From Enterococcus phoeniculicola ATCC BAA-412 (GTDB taxonomy: Bacteria > Bacillota > Bacilli > Lactobacillales > Enterococcaceae): a DNA stretch of 64,000 bases. This document shows positions 44,474-53,092 of the stretch, one piece after another. Each line of letters starts with the position of its first letter. Position 1 is the stretch's first letter. The notes beneath the pieces are model-generated. The model was not told the origin of the DNA, ran no database searches, and saw nothing but the letters and a program-made list of their open reading frames with translations. A program made the translations under genes and the position numbers. The DNA lies in the NCBI RefSeq assembly GCF_000407505.1, contig NZ_ASWE01000001.1:1361324-1425323 (forward strand), written 5' to 3'.

Positions 44474-45787
44474 GTGAAAAAAATAGGATTATCAAGAAAC
44501 TTTATGATTTTTTGGATGGGGCAATTTGTCTCGTCTTTTGGTAGTACAATGACTAGTTTTGCCATCTCAATTTGGATGTATCAGGAACAGGGACGTGTGC
44601 TGTTTTTATCATTAGCTAGTGTGGCTATTGTATTGCCTAAAATGTTGGGTGGGATTTTTGCAAGCCCTTTTGTAGAACGTTTTAATAAGAAATGGACAAT
44701 GATTTTAACAGATATTGGAGCAGGAATTTGTACATTTCTATTGTTGCTTTTATTTATAAGTAATCAATTAGAAATTTGGCATATTTATGTGTTAAATATC
44801 GTAAGTAGTTTATTGAGTAGTATACAGCAGCCAACAGCGGATGTTATGATTAGTCGTCTTGTTGAACCAAGACTTTATACTAAAGCTAGTGGGCTACAGT
44901 TAGTTTCATCTGGTATGAGCAATGTCCTTTCACCTGCTTTGGCAGCAGTGATGTTGTCGTTAACAGGAATGATAGGTATCATCATCATTGATTTAGGAAC
45001 CCTTATTTTTGCGTGCTTCACTTTATTATTCTGGGTACAGTTACCAGTTGATGCGAAAGTATTAAAAGTGAAGTATAGTGTAAGAGGTTATTTTAAAGAT
45101 ATTAAAGAAGGGTTTCAAATTTTTGTCACTTCAAAAATATTAAGGTCGTTACTGATGTTAATGGCAGCTATCAATATTTTTGCAGGGATGACTTATTATC
45201 ATTTGTTAACACCGATGATTTTGGCTCGCACTAATTTTGATGAAGGGGCATTGGCAATTGTCAATAGCGCTATGGGGATTGGTGGAATTCTTGGTGGTAT
45301 TGCCGTTTCATTGATACCAGATTTTAAATCTAAATTAACAGTGATATTTAGTTGCTCCTTGTTGTCTTTTCTTTGTGGAGATATTTTATTGGCTTTAGGA
45401 AATACAATCGTAATTTGGGCGGTTGGTATATTTTTTTCAAGTTTCTTCCTACCTTTTTTAAATGCGAATGAAAGTTATTTGTGGCGTGTTTCAGTGCCAA
45501 TCGACTTTCAAGGACGTGTTTTTGCATTTAAGTACGGGATACAATCAGGGATGATTCCAATTGGGATTATTTGTGGTGGAGTATTGGCTGATTTTGTATT
45601 TGAACCCTATATGTTAAAAGGAGAGAATTTTTTCAATTCTTTTCTGGGGAGTAATAATGGTTCTGGAATGGCATTGATGTTTTTTGGGACAGGAATATTA
45701 GGGAGTATTGTGAGTCTGATAGGCTTGCTGAATCGAAGATTAAGGAAGCTTGAGCTTGAGTTAAATGATTGTGTTGAAAAATTTTAA
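44474..45787 (+). CDS. MFS efflux transporter, MefA-like
   Basis: 437-residue transporter with about 12 membrane segments. The N-terminus (SRNFMIFWMGQFVSSFGSTMTSFAISIWM) and the LPKMLGGIFASPFVERFNKKW loop are typical of the macrolide-efflux (MefA/MefE) branch of MFS exporters. GTG 44474 is chosen, with AAGGAGAG 8 bases upstream; an in-frame start at 44429 has none and lies in the leader hairpin region. Likely exports a drug or other hydrophobic compound, perhaps a macrolide given the leader. Not close enough by eye to call mef(A). No ABC partner of Msr type follows. Confidence 0.82.
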   Translation: MKKIGLSRNFMIFWMGQFVSSFGSTMTSFAISIWMYQEQGRVLFLSLASVAIVLPKMLGGIFASPFVERFNKKWTMILTDIGAGICTFLLLLLFISNQLEIWHIYVLNIVSSLLSSIQQPTADVMISRLVEPRLYTKASGLQLVSSGMSNVLSPALAAVMLSLTGMIGIIIIDLGTLIFACFTLLFWVQLPVDAKVLKVKYSVRGYFKDIKEGFQIFVTSKILRSLLMLMAAINIFAGMTYYHLLTPMILARTNFDEGALAIVNSAMGIGGILGGIAVSLIPDFKSKLTVIFSCSLLSFLCGDILLALGNTIVIWAVGIFFSSFFLPFLNANESYLWRVSVPIDFQGRVFAFKYGIQSGMIPIGIICGGVLADFVFEPYMLKGENFFNSFLGSNNGSGMALMFFGTGILGSIVSLIGLLNRRLRKLELELNDCVEKF

Positions 45788-46498
45788 ATAGGACAGACAC
45801 ATTTGATTTTGAAACATTTGCTTAAGCTGGCATAAGTAATTGTTCATTTTTTCCCATGGGGAAAAGTCGAAGAGGAGAATTTCTCTGGATTTTGCCACAT
45901 TTTTAGTGTGTACCATACAGAATCTAGGCTCTTTGTCGATTAGTGCTGTTTTTTTTTGAATTAAGTCAAAAAGTTGAGAACATTTCGGTGTTCTCTTTTT
46001 TGGTTTTTAAATGAGTTCACAAAAACCTTGTTGGACAAGAATCCGCAGATAAAGGTGGTGGAACGAACTAAATATTTTTAAGTTTGTGTGTGCAAACACT
46101 TGAAAATAATATTTAGAAGCTGTGTGGAATCACTTTCTTTGAATTGAGAATAGGTGGAAAATATATGTACTTAAGACCTTCATTTAAAATATAGATAAAT
46201 TATTGGAATTAGAGAAATAATAGAAACCTCTCTACTGTGAGGCTTTGGTTTTTACTGAATACCACCTAAACTTATACAGAAATCTGCATACCGATAACCA
46301 CCTTTTCTTAGAAGAAGTAATTTATTAATTTTGGAAGTAAAGAAATGGTCAAGCTGTTACAGGTTAATTGTCAGAAAGTGACGTAGAAAAGAGGGGGAAA
46401 AAGAAGCGAAGAGAGGTAGAAATTTTAGATAAACTTAGAAAAATAATCAAAAAAAGAAAATAACTCTAGCATATACTACTTAGCATGGAGGGATTCTC
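45788..46498. other. gene-poor stretch, possible mobile-element scars
   Basis: 711 bp without a credible gene apart from the terminator at 45976. GGCTCTTTGTCGATTAGTGC at about 45927 looks somewhat like an ISL3-family end, but no transposase or matching end is found. Confidence 0.35.
45976..46000 (+). terminator. hairpin terminator
   Basis: GAGAACA / TGTTCTC around TTTCGG (45976-45995) followed by TTTTTTGG. It lies 190 bp after the MFS gene and may end its transcript. Confidence 0.7.
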
Positions 46499-46594
46499 AT
46501 GAAAAAAACAGAATTAAAATCCTATCAAATTTGGCGACTGCTCTTTGTGTTTCTTATTGTGTTTTGGGGAACAATTTTATATATTTTGTTTTAA
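46499..46594 (+). CDS. 31-residue hydrophobic membrane peptide
   Basis: Short ORF with a good site (GGAGGG, 6 bases before the ATG). The product starts MKKTELKSYQIWRLLF and continues as a single membrane helix ending ILYILF with no charged tail. About 50 bp past the stop lies a terminator that works only on the opposite strand, so a convergent RNA seems to overlap the 3' end of this transcript. That is the layout of type I toxin-antitoxin loci. It does not match Fst/Ldr sequences I know. It could also be an ordinary small membrane protein. Confidence 0.55.
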   Translation: MKKTELKSYQIWRLLFVFLIVFWGTILYILF

Positions 46595-46638
46595 TAATAG
46601 ATGGTTGAAACACGTCACCAAAACACGTTTTTTCATAT

Positions 46639-46667
46639 AAAAAAACACCTTGCGTGGTCACAAGGTG
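46639..46667 (-). terminator. minus-strand terminator facing the small membrane peptide
   Basis: On the minus strand CACCTTG-N8-CAAGGTG is followed by TTTTTTTATATG. No protein gene precedes it on that strand as far as tmRNA, so it probably ends a small RNA. Confidence 0.7.
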
Positions 46668-46760
46668 CGGGTATGTAATTGTTGCACATAGGAGTATCTT
46701 CATACCGTTAAACACAGTTTAGCATATGCATCCTTTGCTAGAAACTAGAACGCACTTTTT
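46640..46760 (-). ncRNA. candidate antisense RNA ending at 46640
   Basis: Inferred from the minus-strand terminator at 46639-46667 and the lack of any ORF upstream on that strand. The 5' end is unknown; a weak -10 (TATGCT) sits near 46732. The RNA would overlap or abut the 3' untranslated part of the 31-residue peptide transcript. Low confidence. Confidence 0.35.
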
Positions 46761-47090
46761 TTTAATTGAAAATTTAGGTGGGACTACTTGTTATTTTTTT
46801 ATGTTAATTACTCTGTAAATGTTTATGAAACAAGAGAACCAGCTTGTTTTTTCAGAGAATGTCTAAAAAAAGCTACTTGATAAAATTTCAAAGCCGTTCA
46901 ATCTAGTTATGTTTTAATAGAAGGCGGTAGCCAAAAAATTATTTAAAGTAATAGTTTTTGGAAACTACGAGGTGAGATTATTCCCATTTATATTTTTCCT
47001 AATCAAAGTATACGCAAGTTCTTATCTTTAGTTTTTCATTTAGATATGTTATAATAATCTAGCAACAATTGAAGTAACCCCTTATATCTT
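46668..47090. other. gap before tmRNA
   Basis: 423 bp without a gene on the plus strand. The tmRNA promoter -10 (TATAAT, 47050-47055) is at its end; a -35 near 47027 is poor. Confidence 0.55.
47050..47055 (+). promoter_or_regulatory. -10 box of ssrA
   Basis: TATAAT 36 bp before the mature 5' end of tmRNA. The -35 hexamer is weakly conserved. Confidence 0.6.
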
Positions 47091-47453
47091 GGGGATGTTA
47101 CGGATTCGACAGGCATAGTTGAGCTTGAATTGCGCTTCGTAGGTTACGTCTACGCTAAAACGTTACAGTTAAATATAACTGCTAAAAACAATAATAACAC
47201 TTACGCTTTAGCTGCCTAAAAACAGTTAGCGTAGATCCTCTCGGTATCGCCCATGTGCTCGAGTAAGGGTCTCAAACTTAGTGGGATACGCTAAATTTTT
47301 CCGTCTGTAAAATTTAGAAGAGCTCATCAGACTAGCAATGTTTGACGCCAGTCATGCGGCAGACAACAAAGCGAATCTTTAATTGTATGACTATGAGCGT
47401 AGAAATTGAAGTGGCAATATGTTTGGACGCGGGTTCGACTCCCGCCATCTCCA
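47091..47453 (+). ncRNA. ssrA: transfer-messenger RNA (tmRNA)
   Basis: Complete one-piece tmRNA. The 5' end GGGGATGTTACGG pairs with CATCTCC at the 3' end to form the tRNA-like acceptor, and GGGTTCGACTCCCGCC is the T-arm. The tag reading frame starts at the GCT resume codon at 47181 and ends with TAA at 47217-47219, encoding AKNNNNTYALAA with the degradation signal ALAA. Pseudoknot-rich sequence follows to about 47380. CCA is not encoded. It rescues stalled ribosomes together with SmpB, and its presence argues that this DNA is chromosomal. Confidence 0.97.
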
Positions 47454-47480
47454 TACGTGATTTTCACAGGCTTTCACTAA

Positions 47481-47520
47481 GAGTCAAAACCTCTGTTTTA
47501 AAGGGTTTTGGCTCTTTTTT
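47481..47520 (+). terminator. ssrA terminator
   Basis: Arms GAGTCAAAACC (47481-47491) and GGTTTTGGCTC (47504-47514, one mismatch), followed by TTTTTTATT. Confidence 0.85.
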
Positions 47521-47562
47521 ATTAATGACTTTAGTCGGTTTCAATCGCTAAAGTGATTGGAA

Positions 47563-47588
47563 CAAAAAAAACACGCGTACTGCGCGTG
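47563..47588 (-). terminator. minus-strand terminator
   Basis: On the minus strand CACGCG-CAGTA-CGCGTG is followed by TTTTTTTTGTTCC. The nearest gene on that strand is the DUF4177 gene 365 bp away, so it may end a long 3' region or a separate small RNA. Confidence 0.7.
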
Positions 47589-47854
47589 GATATTTACTTT
47601 CAGTAGTTTCCACATTATTAAACTTTCTCAAGGTCAAAAAACGATAAAGTGGAACTTTTCCTCTTTTTAGGATATTTGAGAAATTTATATATAGATAGTG
47701 AGTGTGGATTGAAAACTTATCCTAACTTAGAGAATTTGTTTATCGTACCTTAGAGTTATCTATTTTCGACTAATTGCAGGAAAGTATCTGGGATATAACC
47801 ATGTTACCTCCAGATATCCTAAACTCTTAATCAAGGCAGAGCACAGAAGAAATT

Positions 47855-47889
47855 GTAAATCATCGGAAGTTTGACTTCCGATGATTTAC
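47855..47889. repeat. perfect 15-bp inverted repeat
   Basis: GTAAATCATCGGAAG and CTTCCGATGATTTAC around TTTGA. It lies 63 bp downstream of the DUF4177 stop codon. No T-run follows on either strand, so it may be a processing site or weak terminator. Confidence 0.55.
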
Positions 47890-47952
47890 AGCACCTGTTC
47901 TCGGAGATGACTACTTCTGTCTCAACCTCAAATAGTATAACTTATTTTTTAG

Positions 47953-48162
47953 TTATCTAAGACTTTCAAAAACCAAGGTTGCTTGTATCCTGTCTCCTCC
48001 GCCAAATCCTTTACTTCCTCCATTTGTAGTGGAGATAGTATGCAATCGGAAGCCCTTAGCGCATTGCTTATTTATAGTATTTTCGAGTTCCGAAAGATTT
48101 TGTGACCCTTTTCCAATAAAACTTTCTTTTAAGACAACTTGTAACACCACGTAGTTAGGCAT
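47953..48162 (-). CDS. DUF4177 domain protein
   Basis: 69-residue soluble protein matching the DUF4177 pattern: MPNYVVLQVVLKESF at the N-terminus, LENTINKQCAKGFRLHTIST in the middle and DRIQATLVFE at the C-terminus. ATG 48162 is chosen because AAGGAATT precedes it; a longer frame to 48204 has no site. Such small beta-alpha proteins are widespread and often occur alone or near plasmid and phage genes. Function unknown. Confidence 0.75.
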   Translation of the reverse strand: MPNYVVLQVVLKESFIGKGSQNLSELENTINKQCAKGFRLHTISTTNGGSKGFGGGDRIQATLVFESLR

Positions 48163-48591
48163 ACTCAATTCCTTCTTTCTTTGATAGAATATAGTTGAAA
48201 TCAACTATCCCCAAAAGAGAATGCTCTTCTAGAAGTTTAAGTTGCGACAGGGGGATTTCACAGATGTTGCAGTGTCACCACTCATTGGCTATTCAGAGTT
48301 TTCCTAGAGATTGGGTGGTTTTATATAAGTATAACCAACAAATCATAAGGATAACTCTAACATTTGAGAACCACTCTTAAAAAAAAATCCTCTTTCAGAT
48401 AGTTATAATTTAAATTATAACAGATACATAATAAAAAAACGCTTTTTTTAGAATCAGAGAAATATTTAAATTTTTAGATTCTATTTACTACTACTGGCTA
48501 AATAGAACCGGTAAGTAAAGTTTATAGTTATCTAGAAGATTTTTGACTATCTTTAGCTTGAATGACTATCTTACGAAAAGGAGAAATACAA
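48163..48591. other. gap with no gene seen
   Basis: 429 bp between divergent genes. AT-rich and probably containing promoters for both; no repeat, RNA or reliable small ORF is recognised. Confidence 0.45.
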
Positions 48592-49290
48592 ATGTTTAAA
48601 AGAAATCATCTTTGGCTGTTTCCCATGATATTTATTTTGGCTCTTTTTATTTTAGGGGGATGTTCGGAGTCCGATAAAGTGTCTGAACAAAAAAAAGAAC
48701 CTGACAACCTATTTTTATACTCAGAAAGTACTGTGGAACAAAAGGAATTATCAGAAACCAAAACGAGTACGGAAAAGTTGGATACAGAGGAAAATTATCC
48801 TTATGCAGTAAGTTTTGATGAGTTGATAAAAATTGAAGATTTAGGAGGAGCGCATCCAATTGTTACCGAGGGGGCTACTTTTGACGGGAGTGGTGTGAAT
48901 AGTCCAGCAAAATTTGAATTTAGAGTGAGCTCGATGGTGAGCACGAATACACCTGCTGTATATATTTATCCTGCTGAAATGGGAGGAGTATCAGAGCCAG
49001 TTGAGTATTTAATTGGTTTGTCTAATAAACCAACAAAAATAATCCAAGTCTTTACGGCAGGTGGAACCTACGATGACAGAAGAGAAGTGAAGGTAAACAC
49101 TGAAATCCAATTAGTGCGTGCTAAAGCTTTTGATGAGGCACAAAAAGGGTATACAAATTTAGATGGACATGTATTTTATGCGTTTTACAATAATCAGGGC
49201 ACTCTTTCATTAGCAACTGAAAATTTTGCAGGGAATATGCTGACCACAGAAGATACGCAGGTTCTGATGGAATATATAAAGAAGGAATAG
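48592..49290 (+). CDS. lipoprotein of unknown function
   Basis: 232-residue lipoprotein. The signal peptide ends in the lipobox ILGGC with the cysteine at about residue 24, followed by a polar linker rich in Glu, Lys and Ser (to about residue 65) and a beta-rich C-terminal domain (YPAEMGGVSEPVEYLIGLSN, VFYAFYNNQGTLSLATENF). ATG 48592 with AAAGGAG upstream. No family is recognised. Alone, ending at a strong shared terminator. Surface-exposed, function unknown. Confidence 0.72.
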   Translation: MFKRNHLWLFPMIFILALFILGGCSESDKVSEQKKEPDNLFLYSESTVEQKELSETKTSTEKLDTEENYPYAVSFDELIKIEDLGGAHPIVTEGATFDGSGVNSPAKFEFRVSSMVSTNTPAVYIYPAEMGGVSEPVEYLIGLSNKPTKIIQVFTAGGTYDDRREVKVNTEIQLVRAKAFDEAQKGYTNLDGHVFYAFYNNQGTLSLATENFAGNMLTTEDTQVLMEYIKKE

Positions 49291-49506
49291 TCCTGCGAAA
49301 CAAGTGTATAATCATCTATTTTCATCCGACCTCTTTCTTTGGTACGTAATTGATTCATCACATACAATCTGGGAGCGCATAGATAACATAGAGCGTGTGA
49401 GGAATGCGAGAAGTAAAATGTCGCGAGATTAGAAGGGAGCTGCTTTTGTTCCAGCCTTTAGTGGGGTCTTACAAGGCGCAGGAAGTAGCTATTACAGTTG
49501 ATATAA

Positions 49507-49566
49507 AATCACCAGCCCAAGTGTCACTCCCCTAAAGGTCTGACACTTGGGCTGGTGATTGTTTTT
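49507..49566. terminator. strong bidirectional terminator
   Basis: Perfect 20-bp arms (49507-49526 and 49541-49560) around a 14-base loop, then GTTTTT on the plus side and TTTTAT on the minus side. It serves both the lipoprotein and the convergent HAD gene. Confidence 0.9.
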
Positions 49567-49582
49567 CAGAAGGAGAAACGAA

Positions 49583-50356
49583 TTAAATTAAATCAAAGTG
49601 TTTTAGCGCGTGAACAATACCGCCCTCTGTATTTTTCTTTGAAACAAAATCAGATAATTCTTTTAACTCAGAAACAGCATTTCCCATAGCAATCTTATAG
49701 TCACAAGCTTCAAGTAAGGCATAGTCATTAGGACCGTCACCAAATCCATAAGTTGGAACGTCCGTCAGATTCATTTCATCCATGAGAGTGGCAACACCGG
49801 TTCCTTTAGAGATTCCTTTTTTTACAATATCTATAGAATGAGGACCATTTCGATAAAATGTTAATTCAGGAAAGGCTTTATGATAAACTTCATCTCCTGA
49901 ATGACTCAATACGAGCAGCATTTTTACCGGATGTTGCTTAAACCCATGCGGTTCAACAGGAGGAATATCAGAATGGATAAAATTGTATGCGTCAATTAGT
50001 GTCTGATTATGTCCAGTACACCAGATACGTTCTTCATTATAGTAAGATAGAAGATGTCCGTTCTCCGTTGTTAAATCATACATTTTTTGACATTCTTCTT
50101 CAGTAAAATAGCTGGAATACACCGGATTGCCATCTACACGAATAAATGAGCCGTTCATCACGATGTTTGAAGTAATTCCTGCTTGTTCTCTGATGTCTAG
50201 TATTTCTATTTCTGTCCGGCCCGTAGCGATAACTGGGAGTACATGATTCTTCTTTAGCTGGCTCATTGCTTGAGTGATTTCAGGGGTGATTTTTGATTGC
50301 CCATCAAGAAGTGTGCCATCTAAATCAAAAAAAGCAACTGCGCGATAGTTTGACAT
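49583..50356 (-). CDS. HAD-superfamily Cof-type phosphatase
   Basis: 257-residue hydrolase of the Cof/YbjI class (HAD IIB). Motif I is AFFDLDGTLLDG with the nucleophile Asp, motif II is VIATGRTE, motif III the KKGISKGTGV lysine, and motif IV is GFGDGPNDYALLE. The cap domain lies between motifs II and III. Such enzymes dephosphorylate sugar phosphates, flavin or pyridoxal phosphates. The start at 50356 has AAAGGAG upstream; the frame to 50380 lacks a site. Monocistronic. Confidence 0.88.
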   Translation of the reverse strand: MSNYRAVAFFDLDGTLLDGQSKITPEITQAMSQLKKNHVLPVIATGRTEIEILDIREQAGITSNIVMNGSFIRVDGNPVYSSYFTEEECQKMYDLTTENGHLLSYYNEERIWCTGHNQTLIDAYNFIHSDIPPVEPHGFKQHPVKMLLVLSHSGDEVYHKAFPELTFYRNGPHSIDIVKKGISKGTGVATLMDEMNLTDVPTYGFGDGPNDYALLEACDYKIAMGNAVSELKELSDFVSKKNTEGGIVHALKHFDLI

Positions 50357-50499
50357 AGTAAAAGCTCCTTTTTCGTTCATTCACCGTCCATCATATCAAA
50401 AATTGAATAAAACCAAAAGCTTTCATGAAGAAATGTTGAAGATAATTGGTGTTGACGCCCTTTTAGAGTATACTAATAACAGAAGGTAGGGGAAATAAA

Positions 50500-50856
50500 A
50501 TGATTTTTTTGTATGTAGGAAGTTTTTTAGTAGCTATTGGAATTTTATTTAAGCTGATACCAGCAAAACAGCATTATCCTTTATATGGCTACCGTTCGAC
50601 ATTGGCAGGCAAAAGCGATGCACATTTTCGCTATGCACAAAAGATAAGCAGCTGGAACTTTCTTCTTTTTGGAGGAGTAATGGCACTCATTGGCTGGTGG
50701 CTCAAAACTTCAGGACACACGAATTTTTTTCTTGTTGAAATGCTTGTCCTAGTGTTTCCAATCATGCCTATTTTTATTATAACTGAAAAAAAATTAGAAA
50801 ATTTTGATAAAGAATTGACACAGGAGAGTGAATCTAATGAATATCTTAATGATTGA
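50500..50856 (+). CDS. SdpI-family membrane protein
   Basis: 118-residue protein with three or four membrane segments. The GYRS motif in HYPLYGYRSTLAGKSDAHFRYAQK followed by WNFLLFGG is the SdpI signature, named for the immunity protein to the B. subtilis SdpC toxin. The 3' end overlaps the response regulator gene by 20 bp, so it is in one operon with a two-component system. It may protect against a membrane-active peptide or sense one for the kinase. Target unknown. Confidence 0.8.
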   Translation: MIFLYVGSFLVAIGILFKLIPAKQHYPLYGYRSTLAGKSDAHFRYAQKISSWNFLLFGGVMALIGWWLKTSGHTNFFLVEMLVLVFPIMPIFIITEKKLENFDKELTQESESNEYLND

Positions 50857-51559
50857 AGATAATGAATCTGTTTCAGAAATGATGCAAATGTTTTTCTTAA
50901 ATGAAGGTTGGGAGGCAACGTTCAAATACGATGGAAAAGAGGGCTTAGATGCTTTTTTAGAAGAGCCTGATAAATGGGATATGGTAACCTTGGATTTAAA
51001 TTTACCAAGTATGGATGGGATGATGGTCGGAAGAGAGATCCGTAAACTATCCAGTACCGTTCCAATCATCATGCTTACAGCAAGGGACTCAGAAAGCGAT
51101 CAAGTGATTGGGTTAGAAATGGGGGCAGATGATTATGTAACTAAACCATTTAGTCCGCTTACGTTGATTGCACGTATGAAAGCTTTACACCGTCGCAGTG
51201 AGCTTGCTGAACAAGGAACAGCAACTACACAAGAAAATGATGATGTCTTTGATGTGCAAACAGCTCATTTTAAAATGAATACAAAAACACGTGAAGCCTA
51301 TCTCGCTGGAAAACCAATTGATGGTCTAACACCGAAAGAATTTGATTTACTGTTTACATTAGCTAAAAAACCTCGCCAAGTTTTTTCTCGTGAACAGCTG
51401 CTGGAGCTTGTTTGGGATTATCAGTATTTTGGTGATGAACGAACTGTGGATGCCCACATTAAAAAATTACGACAAAAAATTGAAAAAGTAGGTCCGCAAA
51501 TTATTCAAACAGTGTGGGGTGTGGGGTATAAATTTGACGATTCAGGTGTTGCCGAATGA
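50837..51559 (+). CDS. OmpR-family response regulator
   Basis: 240-residue regulator. Receiver: MIEDNES acidic pocket, phospho-acceptor Asp53 in VTLDLNLPS, and DDYVTKPF with the conserved Lys. The winged helix follows (LTPKEFDLLFTLAKKP, ERTVDAHIKKLRQKIE, TVWGVGYKF). ATG 50837 has CAGGAGAG upstream and lies inside the SdpI-like gene; it overlaps the kinase start by 4 bp. Likely controls envelope genes; the SdpI-like partner suggests peptide stress. Targets unknown. Confidence 0.9.
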   Translation: MNILMIEDNESVSEMMQMFFLNEGWEATFKYDGKEGLDAFLEEPDKWDMVTLDLNLPSMDGMMVGREIRKLSSTVPIIMLTARDSESDQVIGLEMGADDYVTKPFSPLTLIARMKALHRRSELAEQGTATTQENDDVFDVQTAHFKMNTKTREAYLAGKPIDGLTPKEFDLLFTLAKKPRQVFSREQLLELVWDYQYFGDERTVDAHIKKLRQKIEKVGPQIIQTVWGVGYKFDDSGVAE

Positions 51560-53013
51560 GATACCTCTATCAACAATTGCTAGCGTTTTGGGGGGTAATT
51601 GCGCTTATTTTACTAATCGTGGGTGTGTCCTTTACACAGTTGACCAAGCAAACAATTGAAGATAATAACTACAAGCAGCTTTCTGACTATGCAGAGTCTG
51701 TTCAAAAGTTAGCTCAAAACAATCCATTTGAAGAATCTTTAAACTATACAGAGACCGTACTTAGTCAACAGTCGGTAAACTTTTTATTTATCGCAAAAAA
51801 TAATCAAATTATTTATCCATTAAATGCAGAAAAAGAGCCTGTAATTAAAATTTCTAAGGAGCAGTGGGCATCGTTTTCCCGAGGAGAGCGAAAGAAGCTC
51901 ACCGATAAAAAGAATATCTACGGAGAAAACCAGCCAACTTCTTATATGATGGTGCCTGTAAATTTACAGGGAGAATTTTATGGTGTGCTTATCTTAAGTC
52001 AACCAGCTAAAAACATTGAAGATAGCGTCCATTCATTTACGTTGAACTTATTTAAAGGGTTCATCATTTCTAGTATTATTGCGCTGATTGTCAGTTATGT
52101 ATTTGCGTCATTTCAGGTGAAGCGAATTACGCGAATGCGTGCGGCGACAAAAGAAATTACGAACGGCAACTTTGATATTGTTTTGCCTGTTCATGACAAG
52201 GATGAGTTTGATGATTTAGCGGAGGATTTCAATAAGATGGCAAGCTCCTTGAAATCATCGCAAGAGGAAATCGAACAACAGGAAGAAAGACGGAGGCAGT
52301 TTATGGCGGATGCATCCCATGAGATGCGGACACCACTAACGACAATCAATGGCTTGTTAGAAGGATTAGAGTACAATGCCATTCCAGAAAGCCAGAAGGA
52401 AAATGCGGTTCGATTAATGAAAAATGAGACCGAACGCTTAATTCGATTAGTGAATGAAAATCTGGATTATGAAAAAATCCGTACAAATCAGATTAGTATG
52501 GTGATTAAAAAGTTCAACGGAACCGAAACTTTAGCGAACTTGTTGACACAATTAGAGAAAAAAGCAACGGCAGCAAATGACCAATTGATTTTAGAAACGC
52601 AAGAGGATATTGAAGTTTATGCTGATTATGACCGATTTGTTCAAATCATGGTCAATATTTTACAAAATGCTATTCAGTTTACGCAAGATGGCGAGATTCG
52701 AGTTCGCATTGAAAAAGGGTACTTGGAAACCATTGTCAAAATCTCTGATACTGGGATTGGGATGAGTGAAGAGCAGCAAAGAAGCATTTGGGATCGTTAC
52801 TATAAAGTAGATCCTTCGAGGAAAAATACAAAGTATGGTGAATCAGGATTGGGTCTGCCGATTGTTCAACAATTAGTTCGTCTGCATAAAGGAAAACTAG
52901 AGGTAGAAAGTGAACTAGGGAAGGGAACGACATTTATTGTTAGTTTCCCTGATGTAGAGCTGGTAGAAGACAAGCCAGCTGCTGATTCAGTTAATGAACC
53001 AAACAAAAAATAA
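51556..53013 (+). CDS. sensor histidine kinase (HAMP-HisKA-HATPase)
   Basis: 485-residue classical membrane kinase. Membrane segments at about residues 9-29 and 167-187 enclose a 135-residue outer domain. HAMP follows, then the H-box FMADASHEMRTPLTTING with His255, the N-box NILQNAIQF, DTGIGMS and ESGLGLPIVQQLV. ATGA overlap with the regulator gene. The charged tail ends in NEPNKK. Partner of the regulator just upstream; signal unknown, likely envelope-related. Confidence 0.92.
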   Translation: MRYLYQQLLAFWGVIALILLIVGVSFTQLTKQTIEDNNYKQLSDYAESVQKLAQNNPFEESLNYTETVLSQQSVNFLFIAKNNQIIYPLNAEKEPVIKISKEQWASFSRGERKKLTDKKNIYGENQPTSYMMVPVNLQGEFYGVLILSQPAKNIEDSVHSFTLNLFKGFIISSIIALIVSYVFASFQVKRITRMRAATKEITNGNFDIVLPVHDKDEFDDLAEDFNKMASSLKSSQEEIEQQEERRRQFMADASHEMRTPLTTINGLLEGLEYNAIPESQKENAVRLMKNETERLIRLVNENLDYEKIRTNQISMVIKKFNGTETLANLLTQLEKKATAANDQLILETQEDIEVYADYDRFVQIMVNILQNAIQFTQDGEIRVRIEKGYLETIVKISDTGIGMSEEQQRSIWDRYYKVDPSRKNTKYGESGLGLPIVQQLVRLHKGKLEVESELGKGTTFIVSFPDVELVEDKPAADSVNEPNKK

Positions 53014-53042
53014 GTAAAGACAGCAGAGTACTCTGATAGATT

Positions 53043-53092
53043 CTCTGTATAGGACATTGAAGTAGAAAAGTCCTATACAGAGGATTTTTTTT
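53043..53092 (+). terminator. terminator of the SdpI-like / two-component operon
   Basis: Perfect 13-bp arms CTCTGTATAGGAC (53043-53055) and GTCCTATACAGAG (53070-53082), followed by GATTTTTTTTA. Confidence 0.9.

Larger units (their letters stand above)
47521..47952. other. gap between tmRNA and the DUF4177 gene
   Basis: 432 bp without a gene. It contains a minus-strand terminator (47563-47588) and a perfect 35-base hairpin (47855-47889). The rest shows nothing assignable. Confidence 0.5.

Noticed and set aside
45880-46070. ISL3-type insertion sequence remnant
   Set aside because: One end-like sequence only (GGCTCTTTGTCGATTAGTGC); no transposase fragment or second end could be found, so not listed as a mobile element.
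47342-47551. 69-residue ORF
   Set aside because: It lies across the 3' part of tmRNA and its terminator.
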